The notes below the pieces were generated by a model, which was not told where the DNA came from, ran no database searches, and saw only the letters and a program-made list of their open reading frames with translations. The translations under genes and the position numbers were made by a program. Of a stretch of 64,000 bases of DNA, positions 16,586 to 26,153 are shown piece by piece. The number at the start of each line of letters is the position of its first letter. Positions within the stretch are counted from its first letter, which is position 1. Origin of the DNA: Pseudarthrobacter defluvii (GTDB taxonomy: Bacteria; Actinomycetota; Actinomycetes; Actinomycetales; Micrococcaceae); contig NZ_CP066362.1 of assembly GCF_030323865.1 (NCBI RefSeq), positions 1,922,001 to 1,986,000 of the forward strand, given 5' to 3'.

Positions 16586-16888
16586 ATGGGCGCGATTTTC
16601 GGTACGGCCCTGTCGCTGATGCTGACCGTTGGCGGGGCGGCGGTTGCCGCAGAGGGTGGCCCCGGAGCCGCCCAGCATTATCTTGCCGGACATGTGCTCC
16701 TCGGAGTGGGCATCGGCTTGTTGATCGCCACCATCCTGCGGGCAGGCGCCCGGATTCTCCTGGCCCGGCGTACTTCACCCGCGCATGAGACCACAGCGCT
16801 GCCCCCCGAGGCCGACCCGGCCACCGTCACCGTGCTGCCCATCCGGTCCACCGCTCCCATGCCGATGCGGGGCAGGCATGCCGCCTAG
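16586..16888 (+). CDS. Small membrane protein, unknown function
   Basis: A 100-residue protein (105 if the ATG at 16571 is used). The ATG at 16586 is preferred because GGGAG lies about 8 nt upstream. Two hydrophobic helices are visible: AIFGTALSLMLTVGGAAVA and YLAGHVLLGVGIGLLIATIL. A basic, Pro-rich cytoplasmic tail (RAGARILLARR, then PPEADPATVTVLPIRS) follows. I do not recognise the family. The gene lies directly behind the double palindrome at 16526-16559, and its 3' end overlaps the next small envelope gene, so the two probably form a regulated two-gene unit. Confidence 0.6.
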   Translation: MGAIFGTALSLMLTVGGAAVAAEGGPGAAQHYLAGHVLLGVGIGLLIATILRAGARILLARRTSPAHETTALPPEADPATVTVLPIRSTAPMPMRGRHAA

Positions 16889-17495
16889 GGTGGAATCCAC
16901 AGCGGCACCCGGGCTTGCCAGTGAAGCAGTCGGGGCCCGTCCCGTACCCCTGCGCCGTCGGAGGGCCCATGCCCTGATCGTCCTCTGCTGCACCCTGGTT
17001 GCCGCCGCGCTGGTGGTGGGAGCGTCGGGTATCCGTTCCGCAGACGCCGACGAAAACGTCCTCCGGGGCTTCCAGGTCCGCGTATTGAGCATCAGCCAGG
17101 CGGCGGCAGAGAACAGGATGGACGGGGCACTTGCAGCCCTGCAGGCCTTTGAAAAGGACCTGGGCGATGCGGCTGCAGCAGGCCGCCTCTCCGCTGCACG
17201 GTACCGGGGCATCGAGACCGCGCTCACGGCAGTGAAGTCGGACATTGCCACGAAAGTGGCGGCCGCCGCAGCACCTCCCGCGGCGGAACCCAGCGCAGCG
17301 GCCCCTGCCGGTTCCGACACCAACCAACTTGCCGACACCGCCCAAAGTGAACCCGTCCCCGCTCCCGTGGAACCGGCGGTGCCTGCCGCGGCCCCCGCCC
17401 CTGCTCCGGCGGCCGCCGTTCCCGGTGACCAGCGTTCGGATACCGCCAAGGAAGCCAGAAACAAGAACAAGGGCAAGGAACAGGGGAAGCCCTGA
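16878..17495 (+). CDS. Membrane-anchored Ala/Pro-rich protein, unknown function
   Basis: About 205 residues from the ATG at 16878; a GTG at 16890 is an equally possible start. A single hydrophobic segment, ALIVLCCTLVAAALVVGASG (about residues 32-51), preceded by RRRRAH predicts an N-in, C-out anchor or uncleaved signal. A helical domain follows (VLRGFQVRVLSISQAAAENR to IETALTAVKSDIA), then a low-complexity Ala/Pro linker and a basic tail rich in Lys, Asn and Gly. The shape suggests a cell-envelope protein with an extended, possibly wall-spanning tail. It overlaps the previous small membrane gene by 11 nt, which points to translational coupling. I do not recognise a family. Confidence 0.55.
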   Translation: MPPRVESTAAPGLASEAVGARPVPLRRRRAHALIVLCCTLVAAALVVGASGIRSADADENVLRGFQVRVLSISQAAAENRMDGALAALQAFEKDLGDAAAAGRLSAARYRGIETALTAVKSDIATKVAAAAAPPAAEPSAAAPAGSDTNQLADTAQSEPVPAPVEPAVPAAAPAPAPAAAVPGDQRSDTAKEARNKNKGKEQGKP

Positions 17496-17536
17496 CCCCA
17501 ACGGCGGGGCCCATGCCGTCAGGGCAGAATGGACGG

Positions 17537-20173
17537 ATGACTCCACCTGAGGGCTCCCCGCCCGCCGACGCTTTCGACCTCGCGGCCATCGGCGCAGGGC
17601 TTGCCTTCGAAGGTTCTCTTCCCGCCTTGCGAAGCGCACTGCAAAGCGGCGGGGCGCCGGGCGCTGCCGTGGTGCAGGCGCCGCCCGGGACAGGCAAGAC
17701 CACGCTCGTTCCGCCGCTGCTGGCGAATCTGTACGGCCGGCACGGGCGCATCGTCGTCACCCAGCCGCGGCGCGTTGCCGCGCGGGCCGCCGCCCGCCGC
17801 CTCACCGGGTTGGACGCAAAGGGACTGGAGGCCGGAGGCAAGGGCAGTCGAGTCGGGTACACCGTCCGCGGGGAACACCACGCAGGTCCAGGCACCCGGG
17901 TCGAGTTCGTCACCCCGGGCATCCTGCTGCACCGCCTGCTGGCCGATCCCGGGCTTGACGGGACCGCCGCCGTCATCCTTGACGAGGTGCATGAACGCGG
18001 GCTGGAGACGGATCTTTTGGTGGGCATGCTCGCGGAGGTCCGGGCGCTGCGGGGCGACCTGGCCGTCGTCGCCATGTCCGCAACGCTGGACGCACCAAGG
18101 TTCGCAGCCCTGCTGGGGGATACCGACGGCGGCGGGCCGGCGCCCGTCGTCGACTGTCCTTCCGTGAATCATCCCTTGGAGGTCCAATGGCTCCCGGCGC
18201 CGGCCGCGCGGCTGGACGCCAGGGGGGTGAGCCGCTCCTTCCTGGACCACGTGGCCGCGGCAGCGGCTGACGCCCACGCCCGCACCCTTGCCGCTGACGA
18301 GTCAATGGACGCCCTGGTGTTCCTTCCTGGTGCCAGGGAAGTTTCCCACGTTGCTGCGCTGCTCCGTTCCCGGACGGGACGCACCGTTGAGGTCCTCGAA
18401 CTCCACGGCCAGGTGGGTGCAGCGGAGCAGGACCGGGCGGTGTCAGGGCGGGGTCCCGGGGATCCGCCACGGATCATCGTCTCCACCGATCTTGCCGAGT
18501 CCTCCCTTACGGTGCCCGGCGTCCGGCTGGTCATCGACTCCGGGCTCGCGCGTGAGCCGCGGCGCGACTCGGGCCGGGGCATGAGCGGGCTGGTGACGGT
18601 TTCCTGCTCCCGGGCATCCGCCGACCAGCGTGCGGGCCGTGCTGCCCGGCAAGGGCCGGGAACCGTGGTCCGCTGCTACTCGCAGCAGGCGTACGGGGCT
18701 GCCCCCGCCCACGTGACGCCGGAAATCGGTGTGGCGGACCTGACCGGCGCCGCCCTGACCCTCGCCTGCTGGGGAGCGCCGGGCGGAAAGGGGCTCGCCC
18801 TGCCGGACGCGCCGCCGCGGCTGGCGATGGAGGACGCCATCGAGGTGCTCCGCGAGCTTGGCGCCGTCTCCGACGACGGCCACGTGACGAAGGCGGGACG
18901 CGCCCTTGCCGCGATACCCGCCGATCCCCGGCTGGCCCGTGCATTGCTCGACGGCGGCGCCTCCTATGGCGCGCAGGCCGCCGCAGAGGTCGTCGCCGCG
19001 CTCTCCGGGGACCATCGTGCCCCGGGAGCAGACCTGCCCCGCCTCATGTCCCAGCTCCGTGCCGATCCGGGCCCGGCCGGCCGCCGCTGGGCGGAAGAGG
19101 CCAAACGCCTGACAGGGCTGGGGCGGCGGCAAAAGAGCGCTGCCGCGGCGGGCCCTGCCATGCCTGCCACTGGCGGGGAAGCTGTAGGCGCCGTCGTCGC
19201 CCTCGCCTTCCCGGACCGGGTGGCCCGCCGCGTGCCCGGCAGCGGGGGCGCCGGGCAGTACCTGTTGACCTCCGGCACCAGGGCGGGCCTGCCCGCCGGC
19301 AGCAGCCTGTCAGGGGAGGAGTGGCTGTCCGTGGCGGAAGTGTCGCGGGCGGAAGGCCGGGATGCTGCCGGCACCGGCGCCGTGATCCGCGCCGCGGCGC
19401 CGCTCTCGGCCGCGATGGCCGACCGGGCAGCGGCGCGCCTGTTCGCCGACACGGTGGAGGAGGAATTCAGCGGCGGCCGGGTGAGCGCACGGAGGACCAG
19501 GCGGCTGGGTGCCATCGTGCTGTCCGCCACGCCGGTCCGGCCCACGGCTGAGCAGGGCAGGAAGGCCGTGGCGGCGGCGCTGCAGTCAGGGGGGCTCACG
19601 GCGCTGGCATGGTCGACGGCGGCGTCCTCCCTCCGGCGCCGGCTCGCTTTCCTGCATCGCGGGTTGGGAGAGCCCTGGCCCGACGTTTCGGACGCTGCGC
19701 TGCTGGCGCGGCTGGAGGACTGGCTGGGGCCGGAGCTGGAAGAGCTCGCTGCCGGCAAGCCTGTCAGTTCGCTTGACCTGGCCCAGCCACTGCGCCGCCT
19801 GCTGCCCTGGCCCGAAGCCGCCCGGCTGGACGAGCTTGCGCCGGAAGCTCTTGAGGTACCCAGCGGCTCGCGGATCCGGATCGACTACCCGGAGCCCGGT
19901 GATGGAGCTGCTGCGCCGGTGGTGGCGGTAAAACTTCAGGAGTGCTTTGGCTTGGCAGAATCCCCGAGGCTGCTGGGGGGCAGGGTCCCCGTGCTGTTCC
20001 ACCTGCTCTCACCGGCCCGCCGCCCCCTCGCCGTCACCGATGACCTCACGTCGTTCTGGTCGGGACCCTACAGGCAGGTACGTGCGGAAATGCGGGGCCG
20101 CTACCCCAAGCACCCCTGGCCGGAGGACCCTTGGTCCGCCCCGGCGACGGCGCGGACCAGGCAGCGCCCGTAA
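17537..20173 (+). CDS. hrpB: ATP-dependent helicase HrpB
   Basis: An 878-residue DEAH-type helicase. Motif I is APPGTGKTT near residue 50, Ia QPRRVAARAAA, II ILDEVHER (DEVH), III MSATLD, V STDLAESSLTVPGV, and VI SADQRAGRAARQGPG. The ratchet/winged-helix region and a C-terminal HrpB domain (GGRVPVLFHLLSPARRPLAVTDDL, SFWSGPYRQVRAEMRGRYPKHPWPEDP) complete the family signature and length. HrpB proteins are putative RNA helicases whose role in bacteria is not well defined. The ATG at 17537 is chosen because CAGAAT lies 6 nt before it, the leaderless spacing seen in many genes here; an in-frame start at 17513 has less support. Confidence 0.93.
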   Translation: MTPPEGSPPADAFDLAAIGAGLAFEGSLPALRSALQSGGAPGAAVVQAPPGTGKTTLVPPLLANLYGRHGRIVVTQPRRVAARAAARRLTGLDAKGLEAGGKGSRVGYTVRGEHHAGPGTRVEFVTPGILLHRLLADPGLDGTAAVILDEVHERGLETDLLVGMLAEVRALRGDLAVVAMSATLDAPRFAALLGDTDGGGPAPVVDCPSVNHPLEVQWLPAPAARLDARGVSRSFLDHVAAAAADAHARTLAADESMDALVFLPGAREVSHVAALLRSRTGRTVEVLELHGQVGAAEQDRAVSGRGPGDPPRIIVSTDLAESSLTVPGVRLVIDSGLAREPRRDSGRGMSGLVTVSCSRASADQRAGRAARQGPGTVVRCYSQQAYGAAPAHVTPEIGVADLTGAALTLACWGAPGGKGLALPDAPPRLAMEDAIEVLRELGAVSDDGHVTKAGRALAAIPADPRLARALLDGGASYGAQAAAEVVAALSGDHRAPGADLPRLMSQLRADPGPAGRRWAEEAKRLTGLGRRQKSAAAAGPAMPATGGEAVGAVVALAFPDRVARRVPGSGGAGQYLLTSGTRAGLPAGSSLSGEEWLSVAEVSRAEGRDAAGTGAVIRAAAPLSAAMADRAAARLFADTVEEEFSGGRVSARRTRRLGAIVLSATPVRPTAEQGRKAVAAALQSGGLTALAWSTAASSLRRRLAFLHRGLGEPWPDVSDAALLARLEDWLGPELEELAAGKPVSSLDLAQPLRRLLPWPEAARLDELAPEALEVPSGSRIRIDYPEPGDGAAAPVVAVKLQECFGLAESPRLLGGRVPVLFHLLSPARRPLAVTDDLTSFWSGPYRQVRAEMRGRYPKHPWPEDPWSAPATARTRQRP

Positions 20174-20190
20174 GGGCAAACCCGGGACGC

Positions 20191-20868
20191 TCAGGAGTGC
20201 GACCCGATGAATTCGGCGACGGGGGCGGCCAGGGATTCCCCCACCTCGTCGGCAGGGCGCTTCTTACCTGCCACCGCGAAGGAATGGTCGCCGCCCTCCA
20301 CCCATTGAAGGACGGCATTGGGCCCGATGCGGGACACAACGTCCGCCATGATGTCCGGCGTGGCAAAGGTGTCCCGGGTCCCCTGCAGGAACAGCATGGG
20401 CGTGGCCAGCCCATACAGGTGTTCGTCCCGGAGCTTTTCCGGTTTTCCGGGAGCATGCAGGGGATAGCCCAGGTACACCAGGCCTGCGGTCTCCATGCCC
20501 TCGGCGACGGCCATGGACGCCATCCGTCCACCGAACGACTTGCCGGCCGCCCACACGGGACCGCGGTCACCGTGCGCTCCGGCCCGCGCACGGGCAGTGT
20601 CCATGGCTGCCCGCCAGGCTGCGATGGCCAGGGGAGGGCGGTCCGGAAACTTCCGCCCTGCCTCGCGGTAGGGGAAATTGAAGCGCAGGGTGGCCAGGCC
20701 CAGGCTGTTCAACGCATCGCTGAAGCCGCGAAGGAACGGGTGCTCCATGCCGGCGCCTGCGCCGTGTGCCACCACCACGGTTGCGGTGGGGTTCGCGGGG
20801 CGGGCGTAAATGGCGGAAAAGGTGGCGTCCGCTGTGGTGATGGTGAGCTGCTGTTCGGTTGCCGGCAT
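20191..20868 (-). CDS. Alpha/beta hydrolase, KANL3/Tex30-like (dienelactone hydrolase type)
   Basis: A 225-residue alpha/beta hydrolase. VVVAHGAGAGMEHPF near residue 32 is the oxyanion loop of the KANL3/Tex30 type, RFNFPYREAGRKFPD near 63 is typical of that group, AAGKSFGGRMAS near 108 holds the nucleophile Ser, LFLQGTRDTFATP near 158 the Asp, and GGDHSF near 192 the His. The complete triad predicts an active esterase or related hydrolase in the cytoplasm. Its substrate is unknown. The gene converges with hrpB and is divergent from the LigD-type polymerase. Confidence 0.87.
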   Translation of the reverse strand: MPATEQQLTITTADATFSAIYARPANPTATVVVAHGAGAGMEHPFLRGFSDALNSLGLATLRFNFPYREAGRKFPDRPPLAIAAWRAAMDTARARAGAHGDRGPVWAAGKSFGGRMASMAVAEGMETAGLVYLGYPLHAPGKPEKLRDEHLYGLATPMLFLQGTRDTFATPDIMADVVSRIGPNAVLQWVEGGDHSFAVAGKKRPADEVGESLAAPVAEFIGSHS

Positions 20869-20936
20869 GGGTCCATCATGCCGGAGCCCTGCCGGATGTG
20901 CCGGTCCCGGCCCGCGCCGGGGTGTACGTTGTCCCC

Positions 20937-21959
20937 ATGGCGAGTGAACAGACCACCATCACTGTCCCGGGTCCCGACGGCGAGCGCGAGATGCGGATTT
21001 CCAGCCCCAGCCGGGTCCTCTGGCCGGACCTGGGCCTTACCAAGCTGGATCTGGTGAACTACATCTGCGATGTGGGGGAGGCGTTCATCGCCGCCAACGG
21101 GGACCGGCCCATCTCACTCCAGCGGTATTCGGGCAACATCGACGGCGAGATGTTCTTCTCCAAGAACCCGCCCAAGGGCACGCCGGACTTCATCCGGTCA
21201 GTCAAAGTCGTCTACCCCAGTGCCCGGTCCCACCCCCAGCTGGTGTTGGACGAGCCTGCGGCCGCCGTCTGGGCTGTCCAGATGAACACGGTGGTGTTCC
21301 ACCCCTGGCCTTCGCGCGCTGAAAACACGGACAACCCGGACCAGCTGCGCATCGATCTGGACCCGCAGCCCGGCACCGACTTCGATGACGCCGTCCCCGC
21401 CGCCATGGTGATGAAGGAGGTGCTGGCCGAGGCGGGGCTGACCTGCTTCATCAAAACTTCCGGGAACCGCGGACTCCACGTGTATGCGCCCATCGAACCC
21501 ACCCGCGAGTTCCTGGACGTCCGGCACGCAGTCATCGCCGCTGCCCGGGAAGTGGAACGGCGCATCCCGGACAAAGTGACCACCGCCTGGTGGAAGGAAG
21601 AACGGGGCCGGCGCGTGTTCCTGGACTTCAACCAGGCCAACCGCGACCGCACCATCGCCGGCGCCTACAGCCCGCGGGCGCTTCCGCACGCCCCCGTGTC
21701 CTGCCCCATTACCTGGGACGAACTGGAGCACGCCGATCCGAAAAACTTCACCATCCTCACCGTGCCGGAGCGGCTTAAGACCGTGGGCGATCCCTGGGCG
21801 GACTTCAGTGCGAGCCCCGGCACCATCGACACCCTGTTGGAATGGTGGGACCGCGACTGCAAGGCCGGCCTGGGCGAGATGCCGTTCCCGCCGGACTACC
21901 CCAAGATGCCGGGCGAACCGCCGCGGGTCCAGCCCAGCAGGGCACGCAAGCAGGACTGA
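20937..21959 (+). CDS. LigD-type polymerase (primase-like) domain protein
   Basis: A 340-residue stand-alone polymerase domain of the LigD/archaeo-eukaryotic primase superfamily. RVLWPDLGLTKLDLVNY near residue 28 begins the domain. QLRIDLDPQPGTDF near 137 gives the metal-binding Asp pair, IKTSGNRGLHVYAPI near 175 the nucleotide-binding block, and FLDFNQANRDRTIAGAYSPR near 225 the third acidic motif and basic loop. Such proteins add nucleotides or ribonucleotides at broken ends in non-homologous end joining. Neither the nuclease nor ligase domains of LigD are attached, and no ku gene is in the window. The ATG at 20937 has TACGTT 6 nt upstream. Confidence 0.9.
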   Translation: MASEQTTITVPGPDGEREMRISSPSRVLWPDLGLTKLDLVNYICDVGEAFIAANGDRPISLQRYSGNIDGEMFFSKNPPKGTPDFIRSVKVVYPSARSHPQLVLDEPAAAVWAVQMNTVVFHPWPSRAENTDNPDQLRIDLDPQPGTDFDDAVPAAMVMKEVLAEAGLTCFIKTSGNRGLHVYAPIEPTREFLDVRHAVIAAAREVERRIPDKVTTAWWKEERGRRVFLDFNQANRDRTIAGAYSPRALPHAPVSCPITWDELEHADPKNFTILTVPERLKTVGDPWADFSASPGTIDTLLEWWDRDCKAGLGEMPFPPDYPKMPGEPPRVQPSRARKQD

Positions 21960-22064
21960 GCCGCACACCCAGTATTGGGGCGCTCTGGCACGGACACGCA
22001 GGCCGCCGTCGTACTTTACGACGGCGGCCGGCGGCAAAGTGCCCCGCGACGGCTCCCGGGCGGG

Positions 22065-22685
22065 TTATTCGAACCTGGACGGATCGCCCATGCCGCGCCG
22101 GACAACCTCGGCCACCCCGCTGGAGAAGTCCACCACGGTGGTGGGCTCGGCGCCGCAGTCCCCGGCATCGATCACGGCGTCCACCTGGTGGTCCAGCCGC
22201 TCTTTGATCTCCCAGCCCACGGTCAGCGGTTCCTCCTCATCGGGCAGCAGCAGCGTGCTGGACAGCAGCGGCTCGCCCAGCTCGGCCAGCAGCGCCTGCA
22301 CCACCCGGTTATCCGGGATACGCACACCAACGGTCTTCTTCTTGGGGTGCAGCAGCCGCTTGGGGACCTCCTTGGTGGCGGGCAGGATGAACGTGTAGCT
22401 GCCGGGGGTGACGGCCTTGATGCTGCGGAACACGTCGTTGCTGATGTTCACGAACTGCCCCAGCTGGGCGAAGTCCCGGCAGACCAGCGTGAAGTGGTGT
22501 TTGTCGTCCAGGTGCCGGATGCTCCTGATCCGGTCCAGGGCCTCCCGGTTGCCCATCTGCGCGCCCAGGGCGTAGCAGGAGTCCGTGGGGTAGGCGATCA
22601 GGCCGCCGTCCCGGATGATCTTCACTGCCTGGGCAATGGCGCGGGGCTGGGGGTCGTGGGGGTGGACATCAAAGAATCGGGCCAT
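22065..22685 (-). CDS. Sua5/YciO/YrdC family, L-threonylcarbamoyladenylate synthase-like
   Basis: A 206-residue YrdC-fold protein. GGLIAYPTDSCYALGA near residue 27 and KHHFTLVCRDFAQLGQFVNISN near 62 are the YciO subtype blocks, PGSYTFILPA near 94 and KKTVGVRIPDNRVVQALL near 115 form the RNA/nucleotide cleft, and PLLSSTLLLPD follows. Sua5/TsaC enzymes make threonylcarbamoyl-AMP for tRNA t6A37. YciO members share the fold but their in vivo role is less clear, so this may be a paralogue of the real TsaC. TAGGCT lies 6 nt before the ATG. It is divergent from the KdpD-like kinase, with about 105 bp between them. Confidence 0.88.
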   Translation of the reverse strand: MARFFDVHPHDPQPRAIAQAVKIIRDGGLIAYPTDSCYALGAQMGNREALDRIRSIRHLDDKHHFTLVCRDFAQLGQFVNISNDVFRSIKAVTPGSYTFILPATKEVPKRLLHPKKKTVGVRIPDNRVVQALLAELGEPLLSSTLLLPDEEEPLTVGWEIKERLDHQVDAVIDAGDCGAEPTTVVDFSSGVAEVVRRGMGDPSRFE

Positions 22686-22790
22686 GCCCCGAGCCTACGT
22701 TCCCGCGGGCCGGGGCGCACCCATCCGCCGCCGCCTCCCGCGCGGCGGCGGCACGCACCGGGGGTGCTCAATGGTGGGAGAATGTGCGTC

Positions 22791-24802
22791 ATGGCTAGGG
22801 AACGCATCGTCATCGGCCTCAACGGCAGCGGCGACGGAGACCTCCTGGTGCACCGCGCCGCCAAGCTCCTCGACCGCGCGGGCGGTGGTGACGTCCTTGC
22901 AGTCCACGTCCGGACACCGTCCGGCGCGCAGGGTGAATCCCCGCACGCGCTGGAGTCCCAGCGGCGGCTCGTGGCCGGGCTGGGCGGCAGCTACCACGCG
23001 CTCTCGTCCGGCGACGTCGCCGGGGCGCTGCTCGACTACGCCCACGCGCACAATGCGACGCACATCCTGGTGGGGCAGAGCCGCCGCCGGTTTGCGGTGC
23101 TGTCCGGCGGCAGCGTGGAAGCGAAGGTGGTCCGGGGCGCCGGGGACATCGACGTCCAGGTGGTGCCCCGGCCGGCGGTGTCCAAGCCGACCCTGTCCAG
23201 GGGCGCCGGGCAGCGGACCGCACTGGGGCGGCGCAGGGTGGTGATCGGGTTTGCGCTCGCCGCCGCTCTCCCGGCCGGGCTGCAACTGCTGCTGGCAGTC
23301 TTTGACCACAGCGTGGCCACGGCGGCACTGCTCCAGCTGGCCGGCGCGGTGGCCATCGCCCTGGTGGGGGGCCTCTGGCCGGCTGTTGCGGGTGCGCTGT
23401 GGAGCAGCGTGCTGGTCAACTACTTTTCCACTCCGCCGCTGCGGGACCTCGCCATCCATGATCCGCAGGACATCCTGTCACTGGCCGTTTTCGCCGGCGT
23501 GGCCGTCGCGGTGGCCGGGGTGGTGGACCGCTCCGCCCGGCGGTCCAAGGAGGCTGCCACGGCGCGGGCAGAAGCCGCCACCCTGGCCGATCTGGCCCTT
23601 GCGGCGTCCCGGGACGAGGACAACCTGACAGGGCTCCTGGCGGAAGCGGTCAGTGTTTTCGGCGTTACGGGTGCCGCTGTCCTGGCCCGCCCCGGTGCCG
23701 GACCCAGCGCCGGGTCCGTTGCAGCCACAGGGTCCGCGGGGAGCGGTGATGGGGCGGACACCGGGATGAAGCACGACGCCGGAGCGGACCTTGGGCCGGG
23801 CGGCTGGCAGGTGCTTGCCGCGGCCGGGAATGCAGTGGGCCGGTTGGGAGGGCCACTTGGCGGGCTCCCTGGCACTGGGGCTCCTGGAACCACCGTCGAG
23901 CAGGTGGATGAGGAGACCACGCTGGTGCTGCTGGGCCGGGACGTTCCACCGTCCGGGCGCAGGCTGCTGGCTGCGTTCGCGGTCCACGTCAAAGCCCAGC
24001 TCGAGCGCCGCCAGCTGGCAGCCACCCGGACCGAAATGCTCCGCCTCGCCGAGGGGAACGCCATGCGTACGGCCATCCTCCGGGCCGTGTCGCACGACCT
24101 CCGCACGCCCCTGGCCGGCATCAAGCTGGCTGCCGGCGGACTCCTGCAGAACGGCGTCTCCTACACCCCGGCCGAGCAGCATGACCTGCTGGAGACCATC
24201 GATGCCTGCACGGACCGGTTGGACCTGCTGGTGGCCAACCTCCTGGACATGTCGCGGATCACCGCGCAATCGGTGGAACCGCTGCTGGGCCCGGTCCGCT
24301 GGTCCGAGGCCGTTGAGGCCGCCTTGCGGGGCCTGCCCCAAGGAACGGTGCGGGTGGCGCTGCCCGCCAATATGCCCCCAGTGGACGCCGATCCCGGCCT
24401 GCTGGAGAGGGCGGTGGCCAACATCCTGGAGAACGCGCTGAAGTATGCCGCCGGGACGGCTGTGGTGGTGACGGGCGGTGCCGGCGGCAGTGTCCTGGAC
24501 GGTCATCCCTGCGGGGAGTTGCAGATCATTGACCACGGTCCGGGCGTTCCGGCCAGCAAAGTAGTGGAGATGTTCCGTCCGTTCCAGCGGCTCGACGACA
24601 CCTCCCCGTCCACGGGGATTGGGCTGGGACTTTCGGTGGCGCAGGGCTTCGTCCAGTCGATGCGGGGAACCCTCACCGCCAGGGAAACCCCGGACGGCGG
24701 CCTGACCATGGTGATCCGCCTGCCCCTCTCCACCGGCGTACCGGCAGGCGACCCCGCCGGCGGCAGACCCGGCGGGGCCCACGCAGCCGCCGGGGCCCGG
24801 CC

Positions 24803-24806
<4 letters not shown>
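22791..24806 (+). CDS. KdpD-like sensor histidine kinase lacking the N-terminal KdpD domain
   Basis: A 671-residue sensor kinase. Residues about 1-125 form a USP-like domain (RIVIGLNGSGDGDLLVHRAA, ATHILVGQSRRRFAVLSGGSV). A DUF4118-type membrane block follows with several hydrophobic helices (VVIGFALAAALPAGLQLLLAV, LLQLAGAVAIALVGGLWPAV, ILSLAVFAGVAVAVAGVV). A GAF-like region comes next, then HisKA (VSHDLRTPLAG, His near 430) and HATPase (ANILENALKYA, DHGPGVP, GIGLGLSVAQGF). The Walker-type KdpD domain of about 200 residues that normally precedes the USP domain is absent. No kdpFABC is nearby. The gene overlaps the response regulator by ATGA. The start at 22791 is supported by GGGAG about 10 nt upstream. 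Confidence 0.88.
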
Positions 24807-25519
<713 letters not shown>

Positions 25520-25630
25520 ACCCGGGGATCGACAGGGGAGCGTTCCCTTGCCGGGCGCCGGATGGGGCAGGATGTTGTCTGCCCCAGTTCCGGCCGATGC
25601 GGTTCCGGCCCCTGAGAAGGAGACCCTGCC

Positions 25631-26062
25631 ATGCCAACAGTCCTCAACCCCTACCTGAGCTTCCGCGACAATGCCCGCGAGGCGATGAACTTCTACCAGT
25701 CCGTGTTCGGCGGCGCACTGACGCTCAGTACCTTTGGCGACTTCCAGGCCAGCGACGATCCCGCGGAAGCGGAGAAAATCATGCACGCCATGCTGGTCAC
25801 CACCCATGGCCTGGTGCTCATGGGCGCCGATACTCCCAACAACATGCAGTACCACCCTGGCTCCTCCATATCCATTTCGCTCAGCGGCGAGGATGAGGTT
25901 GAGCTTCGCGGCTATTACCAGAAGCTCACCGGCGATGGGGGAGCAGTGACTGTTCCCATGGAAAGGGCTCCATGGGGCGATGTCTTTGGCATGTGCACCG
26001 ACCGGTTCGGTGTCTCGTGGCTGGTCAACGTCAATGCCGCCCAGGTGGCACCGGCCTCTTGA
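25631..26062 (+). CDS. VOC family (PhnB/glyoxalase-like) protein
   Basis: A 143-residue protein of the vicinal oxygen chelate fold, PhnB-like type. LNPYLSFRDNAREAMNFYQSVFGG at the start, LTLSTFGDF near 33, MHAMLVTTHGLVLMGADTP near 53 and VPMERAPWGDVFGMCTDRFGVSWLVN at the end are the usual blocks. PhnB-like proteins of this kind are of unknown function; the fold dimerises and can bind metal. GAAGGAG lies about 10 nt before the ATG. It follows the KdpE-like gene by 111 bp on the same strand, but a shared operon is not evident. Confidence 0.88.
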   Translation: MPTVLNPYLSFRDNAREAMNFYQSVFGGALTLSTFGDFQASDDPAEAEKIMHAMLVTTHGLVLMGADTPNNMQYHPGSSISISLSGEDEVELRGYYQKLTGDGGAVTVPMERAPWGDVFGMCTDRFGVSWLVNVNAAQVAPAS

Positions 26063-26153
26063 CGTCCGTGCGCCTGCCGGCTGGCCGGGCGATCTTCCCG
26101 TGCTTCTTGAGGCCGGGCCGCCGGACTGCGAGGATTAAGGGGTGAGGCCCGTC

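Noticed and set aside
21975..22790. Upstream in-frame extension of the KdpD-like kinase, suggesting a missing N-terminal domain
   Set aside because: The extension is opposite the YciO gene, has no KdpD-type nucleotide motif, and its Gly/Gln/His composition is that of a shadow. The start at 22791 has better support.
23700..23900. Gly/Ala/Pro-rich stretch in the sensor kinase as a possible frameshift
   Set aside because: The frame stays open and codon bias remains normal. It is a linker before the histidine kinase core.
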